DNA of 6,503 nucleotides, taken from positions 17,140 through 23,642 of the forward strand of contig DAJH01000083.1 in the NCBI GenBank assembly GCA_002498925.1. The letters run 5' to 3'. Position numbers and translations under genes: made by a program. Position 1 is the stretch's first letter. Each line of letters begins with the position of its first letter. The notes beneath the pieces were generated by a model. It did not search any database and was not told the origin of the DNA. It saw only the letters and a program-made list of their open reading frames with translations. Positions 1 to 4,936 of the stretch are shown in pieces. The DNA is from Euryarchaeota archaeon UBA173. Lineage in GTDB: Archaea; Thermoplasmatota; Poseidoniia; Poseidoniales; Thalassarchaeaceae.

Positions 1-45
1 GGAGTTTCTTTGGCGGTTGATGGCGGAAGAATGCGATCCATCTAA
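1..45 (+). CDS. C-terminal end of a probable short-chain dehydrogenase/reductase (5' part outside window)
   Basis: Reading from base 1 gives GVSLAVDGGRMRSI and then a TAA stop at 43-45. The AVDGG motif a few residues before the end is the usual C-terminal signature of classical short-chain dehydrogenases (SDR), which are NAD(P)-dependent oxidoreductases with a Rossmann fold. Only 14 codons are visible, so the substrate, cofactor and catalytic Ser-Tyr-Lys residues cannot be seen. The stop lies 12 bases before the ATG of the monooxygenase gene on the same strand, so the two are probably co-transcribed and this enzyme may belong to the same pathway. A competing frame starting at base 2 is also open until a TGA at 50-52 (ending MAEECDPSKD), but it shows no family motif. 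Confidence 0.6.
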   Translation, partial: GVSLAVDGGRMRSI

Positions 46-57
46 GGATTGATTTGA

Positions 58-1302
58 ATGAAGTTCGATATCTTCTTCTCTATTTCTCAGACTCCGGACA
101 CCTCCGGGCATACCCCGACTGAACGGGAGATGTTTTCCAACTTCCTCGATCAGGCCGAGAAGGCCGACGACCTGGGTTTCGGAGTCGGTTGGGTTGCTCA
201 GGCCCACCTCTCCACAGAAGTTCAGAAATCAAATTCTCAGCCCGTGGTCCCTCACTACCCGGGAGAGGTTGGCCTCTGCACCGATTTTTTCCAAGTTGCA
301 ACAGCTATGTTTGCACGTACCAAGAGGATGGAAGTTGGTAGTGCTGTAATGTCCATACTTGCTAGCGGTGGACCGATTCCACAGGCCGAGCGTGTGGGCT
401 CATTTCTCGCCTTGCATGGGATGAATCCCGAAGAAGGGAGGAAGTTGCACATTGGTTTCTCCGCCGGACGCTTTGAATTCATGGCTAGACCATATGGGAT
501 CGTTCCACGAGACTCGCTAGAGGAGGCAGCTTGGCCGGCACTCAGAGGTCAGATTTTCGCTGAGGCATCAGAGATTTTCCTTCGACTCTTGAACGGAGAA
601 GTCATATCGAGCAAGATGATTAGAAAAACTATCCTAACTCGGGGGAATTTCCGCTCGGATGAAGACTGGGAAGGCGTTCAGAGGGCCGCAGTCGAGCTTC
701 ATGGACTTGGCGAATTGCCGGAATCAATTTCCATACCTCCTCGATACAACTTCGAGGAAATCAAGACGATTCCGCAAGAGTGGCGTCGAGAGTTACTAAA
801 CCTGGTTCTTGGGAGTCATGATGCAGAGTTACAAGTCGAAGTCAACAGATGGGCACCTGTTCAGGTGTTCAACCTCTCAATTACCCCGCCGCATATTATC
901 GAACAGACGCACGGGCGTATGACTGAACACTACCACCCTTCAGGGGGAAAATGGACCAGGGGCATGATGCCTCGAACAATTATGGTATTCGTCAATGATG
1001 AGCCCGGACTGACTGATGAGGAGAGAAGTGCTGCCGCGAGTGAGGAAGCTAGAGCTGCGCTGACCACCTATTGGCATGCTCTCGAGGGGACAATTGACCC
1101 ATCCAAGGTCGAGAGGGCCACTGATAATGCAGTGATTGGCAATGTTAGTGAGGTAGCCATGCAGATAAGGGAGAGGTTCGATCTCGAAGATCGGTTGATG
1201 TGCTGGTTCGACTTCTTCAATCATGACTCTGAAAGAGTTCAGCGCAACATGGAGGCATTCATGACCAAGGTCGCACCGGCGGTTAACGGGGGGAGCGAAT
1301 GA
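58..1302 (+). CDS. Luciferase-like flavin-dependent monooxygenase (LLM family)
   Basis: A 414-residue cytoplasmic protein with the features of the bacterial luciferase-like TIM-barrel family, whose members use reduced FMN or F420 to oxygenate or reduce small molecules. Visible family features are a first strand at residues 1-10 (MKFDIFFSIS), an AEKADDLGFGVGW helix-strand at 33-45, an ARTKRMEVGSAVM strand at 86-98, the RKLHIGFSAGRFE segment at 128-140 followed by a YGI motif at 146-148, and a family-like C-terminal helix at 394-409. The EHH that often follows the second strand is replaced by QAH (48-50). Residues about 185-300 look more elaborate than in typical 330-360 residue members. The ATG at 58 follows a weak AAGGAT ribosome site (44-49), and no other ATG lies near. 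The TGA stop is shared with the next start (ATGA, 1299-1302). The substrate and the choice of FMN or F420 cannot be told, and no flavin reductase gene is visible. The fold family is fairly certain; the reaction is not. Confidence 0.85.
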   Translation: MKFDIFFSISQTPDTSGHTPTEREMFSNFLDQAEKADDLGFGVGWVAQAHLSTEVQKSNSQPVVPHYPGEVGLCTDFFQVATAMFARTKRMEVGSAVMSILASGGPIPQAERVGSFLALHGMNPEEGRKLHIGFSAGRFEFMARPYGIVPRDSLEEAAWPALRGQIFAEASEIFLRLLNGEVISSKMIRKTILTRGNFRSDEDWEGVQRAAVELHGLGELPESISIPPRYNFEEIKTIPQEWRRELLNLVLGSHDAELQVEVNRWAPVQVFNLSITPPHIIEQTHGRMTEHYHPSGGKWTRGMMPRTIMVFVNDEPGLTDEERSAAASEEARAALTTYWHALEGTIDPSKVERATDNAVIGNVSEVAMQIRERFDLEDRLMCWFDFFNHDSERVQRNMEAFMTKVAPAVNGGSE

Positions 1303-2477
1303 GCGCGCATAAAACTGAGCAGCCATCCAGTGTTGCACCGGGTCGTCCCGGATCAGCTGTTTTTCCTACAAATCCGCTTGGCGAGAAGCATGAGGGGATA
1401 GCCACTGGTCGTGATGTCGAGTGGGAGCCACTGGTTGACTTCAGGCGGATGGATGTTTCAGAAAATACGATCCATGGAGCGATCGCTTGGGCACATGGTA
1501 GTGAGATAATCCATTCATTCGGCGGAAACGTCCTGGTTTACGGGCGATCCATGATGAAGCCACTGATGATGAAGCCATTCGTAGATGCCTTAGATGACCT
1601 CGATTGGGAGCAAAAGGCGATTGCCTGCTCCTCTCACAATGGCGATACAGAGCATGTTTCAGCCGCTCAATCACTTCTTACTGAGTCAGAATGGGGGCTT
1701 ATGCAGTGCCCATTAGATGTCCCACTGATTCAATTCGGGCGCCAGGTCCGACGGCCTCGAAGGTGGTTTCACACCTGCTCAGGAGAGCATGCTGCTATCT
1801 TGAAGGCGATGCGTAGGATGGGAATGAACAGAGCTGGATACACGCTCCCTAGCTCGCCATGGTTCCCAATGTACCTCGATGTTTTACGCGACTACATGAA
1901 TAAACCAGATTGGGAGCCTTTGAGAGTGGCGAAGGACGGATGTGGCTTCCCCACAGTGTCGAACACTGTTGACGAGCTCGCAGTAATGTTCGCCGGCATA
2001 GCTACAAATCGAGAGAGTGATTGGATTTGGGAGGCTATGAATAGGCATCCAGATCTTATTGGGGGATTCAATCGACTTGACTCCACATGCCTAAAGGCAG
2101 GAGAAGGGAAAATTATCGCCAAAGAGGGCGCTGATGGACTAATGGGATTATCCATAGATCATCCTGATTGGCCGGATGGACTTGGCATCGTAATCAAAAT
2201 CGCTCATGGGTGGAATAGCCAGGCTACTTGGTATGTAGCTAGAGCCGTGCTCGGAGTCCTTGGGATTTCGCTGAGGAATCCATATCCCTTGCACCGTCAG
2301 AAGGCATTCATCGTTCCCGGGATTGTCCCTGAAATGTACAGGGAGGCATTGGAAGAAGTTGTGACTTGGGATGAGTGGGACCCAGACAGGGACCGTTTCA
2401 CCCTGGATTGGAAGGAGTATGCATCAGCTATGACCAGATCCGACCCATTTTCCAACGAGGGCGTTGGTGATTCCTGA
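1299..2477 (+). CDS. Asparaginase_II-family (Rhizobium etli ReAV-like) amidohydrolase, divergent
   Basis: A 392-residue soluble protein resembling the thermolabile L-asparaginase II family (PF06089), which hydrolyses side-chain amides. Family landmarks occur in order: SMMK at 84-87 (SxxK motif), CSSHNGD at 110-116, CSGEH at 160-164, KDGCG at 212-216, RLDSTC at 259-264 and AKEGADG at 274-280, then a GLGIVIKI strand at 294-301. By comparison with remembered ReAV catalytic and zinc residues, S84/K87, S112, C160, H164, D213, C215, C264 and K275 are retained. The lysine of the usual CSGKH is E163, so zinc binding or substrate choice may differ. About 45 N-terminal residues precede the recognisable domain. 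The ATG at 1299 is chosen because it overlaps the upstream stop by 4 nt behind a GGGAG stretch, and the next Met (51) is already inside the domain. Wedged between a monooxygenase and an aldehyde dehydrogenase, it may act on a pathway amide rather than asparagine (inference). Confidence 0.82.
   Translation: MSAHKTEQPSSVAPGRPGSAVFPTNPLGEKHEGIATGRDVEWEPLVDFRRMDVSENTIHGAIAWAHGSEIIHSFGGNVLVYGRSMMKPLMMKPFVDALDDLDWEQKAIACSSHNGDTEHVSAAQSLLTESEWGLMQCPLDVPLIQFGRQVRRPRRWFHTCSGEHAAILKAMRRMGMNRAGYTLPSSPWFPMYLDVLRDYMNKPDWEPLRVAKDGCGFPTVSNTVDELAVMFAGIATNRESDWIWEAMNRHPDLIGGFNRLDSTCLKAGEGKIIAKEGADGLMGLSIDHPDWPDGLGIVIKIAHGWNSQATWYVARAVLGVLGISLRNPYPLHRQKAFIVPGIVPEMYREALEEVVTWDEWDPDRDRFTLDWKEYASAMTRSDPFSNEGVGDS
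1551..1577 (+). repeat. In-frame 12-nt direct repeat at the SxxK motif
   Basis: ATGATGAAGCCA occurs at 1551-1562 and again at 1566-1577, offset by 15 nt (five codons). It encodes MMKP twice (residues 85-88 and 90-93) with one Leu between. The first copy supplies the lysine of the SxxK motif. It could be a small tandem duplication or chance similarity. Confidence 0.5.
2466..2470 (+). promoter_or_regulatory. Ribosome binding site for the aldehyde dehydrogenase gene
   Basis: GGTGA, complementary to the UCACC of the archaeal 16S rRNA 3' end, lies 6 nt before the ATG at 2477. It sits inside the last codons of the amidohydrolase gene and supports the start that overlaps its TGA (TGATG). Confidence 0.6.
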
Positions 2478-3913
2478 TGGACCTGATGAATTACATCGGG
2501 GGGAAATTCGAGAGGGCGACTGGGGGAGAATGGCTCGAAGTAAAGGAGCCAGCGACTGGTGATGTATTTGCCAGAGTCCCACTATCCGGCACCCCGGATG
2601 TTGACTCAGCGGTGCGTGCAGCTAGAAATGCACAGGCTGCGTGGGGGCAGTTAGCGCATTCGAAGAGGGCAGAATGGCTGGATCTCATTGCAGATGGATT
2701 GGAATCTAGATACGATGATATTGCATCTCTGGAGAGCAGGGACACAGGCAAGCCAATCTCACTGGCTAGGGCGGTTGACGCCCAACGTTCGGTTGCAAAT
2801 TTCAGATTCTTCGCAGAGGCGATCAGGGAACACGAGGGAGAAGTCTTCGAGATGACCGATGCTACCAATTTTGTCTCCTACAGGCCGGTTGGTGTCGGAG
2901 CACTAATCACACCTTGGAATCTACCCCTATACCTCCTATCTTGGAAGGTGGCACCTGCAATTGGCATGGGAAACACCGTAGTATGCAAACCTAGTGAGAT
3001 GACTCCGATGACAGCGAATCTCCTAATGGAAGTAATAGACGATGTCGGACTTCCGGACGGAGTAGTAAATTTGGTCCACGGAGACGGGTCGGGAGCTGGT
3101 AGTAGCCTAGTCTCGCATGATGATATCGACCTAGTATCATTCACCGGTGGCACGTCTACGGGATCCAAAGTCGCGGAGGTCGCGGCACCTCAATTCAAGA
3201 AGCTGAGCTTGGAGCTTGGAGGCAAAAACTCTAGCATAGTGCTAGATGACTGCGACATGGACTCCACCATCAAGGGCGTAGTCAGGTCGGGGTTCATGAA
3301 TCAAGGGCAAGTCTGTCTTTGTGGAAGCAGGGTGCTAGTACAAGAAGGGGTATATGATGAGTTTCTGAGGCGCTTCATCGAGGAAGTAGAGTCTATGAGG
3401 ATAGGTGATCCCTCCGATGAGAAAACCGACCTAGGGGCCTTGATTTCAGCGGATCACTTGAGGAAGGTAGAGAGGTATATCGAGTTGGCAAAGGAAGAGG
3501 GCGGGACAATTCTTACTGGTGGCTACCCACACCTCCCAGAGAAATTTTCCAATGGGAATTGGATAGCCCCTACTGTAATTTCTGGTCTCGGTGTTGACTC
3601 CAGGTGCTCTACTGAGGAGATATTTGGCCCAGTCGTTTCCATACACCGTTTCTCGGACGATAGTGAGGCCATTGAGATAGCCAATAATACCAGATACGGA
3701 CTTGCAGGTAGCGTTTGGACTAGTGATGTCGGAAGAGGAAGGATGATTGCCGATTCGATACACACGGGGATGGTTTGGATCAACACTTGGCTTCATCGAG
3801 ACCTCAGAGTACCATTTGGAGGAGTTGGAGATAGCGGGGTTGGCAGGGAGGGCGGTAAGTGGAGTCTGGGATTCTTCTCAGAGGCCACTAACGTGTGTGT
3901 CAAGCACGATTGA
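2477..3913 (+). CDS. NAD-dependent aldehyde dehydrogenase, 2-aminomuconate/2-hydroxymuconate semialdehyde dehydrogenase type
   Basis: A complete 478-residue aldehyde dehydrogenase oxidising an aldehyde to the acid with NAD(P)+. Visible residues: PWN with Asn148, KPSE with Lys171, the FTGGTSTG nucleotide loop at 222-229, LELGGK with general-base Glu246, GQVC with nucleophile Cys280 (another Cys at 282), and EEIFGP at 380-385. The subfamily call rests on an N-terminal GKPISLARAVD segment at 91-101, NFRFFAE at 108-114 and the C-terminal WLHRDLRVPFGG at 438-449 with GREGGKWSL at 456-464, all typical of hydroxymuconic and aminomuconic semialdehyde dehydrogenases. Arg98 and Arg441 sit about where this family places two arginines that hold the substrate carboxylate, which hints at an acidic semialdehyde substrate. 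The start overlaps the previous stop by one base and has a GGTGA site. No ring-cleaving dioxygenase is in view, so the classical meta-cleavage route is not shown. Enzyme class is near certain, substrate is not. Confidence 0.93.
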   Translation: MDLMNYIGGKFERATGGEWLEVKEPATGDVFARVPLSGTPDVDSAVRAARNAQAAWGQLAHSKRAEWLDLIADGLESRYDDIASLESRDTGKPISLARAVDAQRSVANFRFFAEAIREHEGEVFEMTDATNFVSYRPVGVGALITPWNLPLYLLSWKVAPAIGMGNTVVCKPSEMTPMTANLLMEVIDDVGLPDGVVNLVHGDGSGAGSSLVSHDDIDLVSFTGGTSTGSKVAEVAAPQFKKLSLELGGKNSSIVLDDCDMDSTIKGVVRSGFMNQGQVCLCGSRVLVQEGVYDEFLRRFIEEVESMRIGDPSDEKTDLGALISADHLRKVERYIELAKEEGGTILTGGYPHLPEKFSNGNWIAPTVISGLGVDSRCSTEEIFGPVVSIHRFSDDSEAIEIANNTRYGLAGSVWTSDVGRGRMIADSIHTGMVWINTWLHRDLRVPFGGVGDSGVGREGGKWSLGFFSEATNVCVKHD

Positions 3914-3943
3914 CTCAGCAACAGTGAAAGTCCGCTCTTCTTC

Positions 3944-3950
3944 GAGAGAG
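3944..3950 (+). promoter_or_regulatory. Weak purine-rich ribosome site for the GTG start of the FabH gene
   Basis: GAGAGAG ends 5 nt before the GTG at 3956. The 42-base gap (3914-3955) shows no convincing TATA box, so read-through from the aldehyde dehydrogenase gene is likelier than a separate promoter. The in-frame TGA of the upstream gene (3911-3913) and the absence of an ATG in the gap make this GTG the only start that keeps the full N-terminus. Confidence 0.4.
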
Positions 3951-3955
3951 ATACC

Positions 3956-4936
3956 GTGGCATCGGTTGGAATAGTGGGCATGGGCTCATACGTCCCCCCT
4001 CATGAGATGACGAACGAGGATTGGGCGGATATAGTCGATACCAGTGATGAATGGATTACCACCAAGACAGGCATGAAGAAGAGACGGATAGCAGACCCGG
4101 GAGTTTCCACGTCAGACTTAGCGGTCGAGGCATGCAAGATTGCGATAGAAGACGCTGGCCTCGAAGCATCCGATATCGATATGATCATCCTAGCCACTTC
4201 CTCTCCGGACGTTCCCCTTTCCTCGACTGCCGGCATAGTTCAGGATAAATTGGGATGCACGGACTGCGCTGCGTTTGATATCAATGCAGTCTGTGCAGGA
4301 TGGGTACACGCTCTGGACGTCGGTTCTAGGTACGTGGCAACACCTGGGTACGACAATGTCTTGGTAGTTGGTTCGGAGATTTACTCCAGGATACTTAACT
4401 GGGATGATAGGACTACTTGCGTACTGTTTGGGGACGGTGCAGGCGCAGCGGTTATTTCCAAAGTGGAAAGTGGGCGTGGGATTCTGGGTTCTTGGCTATT
4501 GTCGGATGGTTCTGGCTCATCTGTGATAGAAATTCCAGCAGGAGGCGTCAGGACGCCGATTCCTTCGGAGGGTTTCGTAGAAGGGATGCAGTATTTCCAC
4601 ATGGATGGAAGGGCCGTGTGGGACTTTGCCATTGAGGCGTTTCCGCAGGCAGTCCGTGGAGTCCTAGACAGAGTTGGCAAATCCCTGGATGATGTAGATC
4701 TGATCATACCTCATCAGGCGAACATCAATATTATCGAGGCGGGGATGAAGAACCTAGGACTGCCGATGTCCAAGACTTTCACAAATCTACACAAGTATGG
4801 GAATACTGCTGGAGCTAGTGTCCCTATTGCCCTGAAGGAGGCTGTCGACGAAGGCTTGGTTGGCCCGGGTTCACTGATTGTCACCGCTGCTTTCGGTGGT
4901 GGCCTAGCATGGGGCGCCAACGCGATAGTACTCTGA
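3956..4936 (+). CDS. fabH: 3-oxoacyl-ACP synthase III (FabH/KASIII) family thiolase-fold condensing enzyme
   Basis: A complete 326-residue protein (E. coli FabH has 317). KASIII enzymes condense an acyl-CoA primer with malonyl-ACP in a decarboxylating Claisen reaction. The Cys-His-Asn triad is intact: Cys113 in FDINAVCAGW, His253 in IPHQAN and Asn283 in KYGNTAGAS. Other family marks are GSYVP at 10-14, DEWITTKTGM at 31-40, LFGDGAGAA at 157-165 and the AAFGGGLAWG end at 311-320. Trp33 and Arg152 match the E. coli CoA-contacting Trp32 and Arg151, while E. coli Arg36 is Lys37 here. The HQAN motif and GNT-type Asn fit FabH better than archaeal HMG-CoA synthase. Translation starts at GTG, giving an N-terminus that begins just before the first strand as expected. 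It follows the aldehyde dehydrogenase gene by 42 nt and is probably in its transcript. Archaea generally lack standard fatty-acid synthesis, so a specialised acyl-transfer or condensation role, or acquisition from bacteria, is possible. No acyl carrier protein or other Fab gene is visible. Confidence 0.93.
   Translation: MASVGIVGMGSYVPPHEMTNEDWADIVDTSDEWITTKTGMKKRRIADPGVSTSDLAVEACKIAIEDAGLEASDIDMIILATSSPDVPLSSTAGIVQDKLGCTDCAAFDINAVCAGWVHALDVGSRYVATPGYDNVLVVGSEIYSRILNWDDRTTCVLFGDGAGAAVISKVESGRGILGSWLLSDGSGSSVIEIPAGGVRTPIPSEGFVEGMQYFHMDGRAVWDFAIEAFPQAVRGVLDRVGKSLDDVDLIIPHQANINIIEAGMKNLGLPMSKTFTNLHKYGNTAGASVPIALKEAVDEGLVGPGSLIVTAAFGGGLAWGANAIVL

Noticed and set aside
940..1338. Minus-strand open frame of 132 codons across the LLM/amidohydrolase junction
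   Set aside because: It runs antisense to two well-supported genes, has no recognisable motif, and its composition follows the opposite strand.
3914..3955. Possible promoter in front of fabH
   Set aside because: The 42-base gap has no clear TATA box or BRE-like element; co-transcription from upstream is the simpler reading.
3747..3974. Plus-strand open frame between the dehydrogenase and fabH
   Set aside because: It lies in another frame over conserved C-terminal motifs of the dehydrogenase (HRDLR, PFGG, GREGG) and its translation matches no family.
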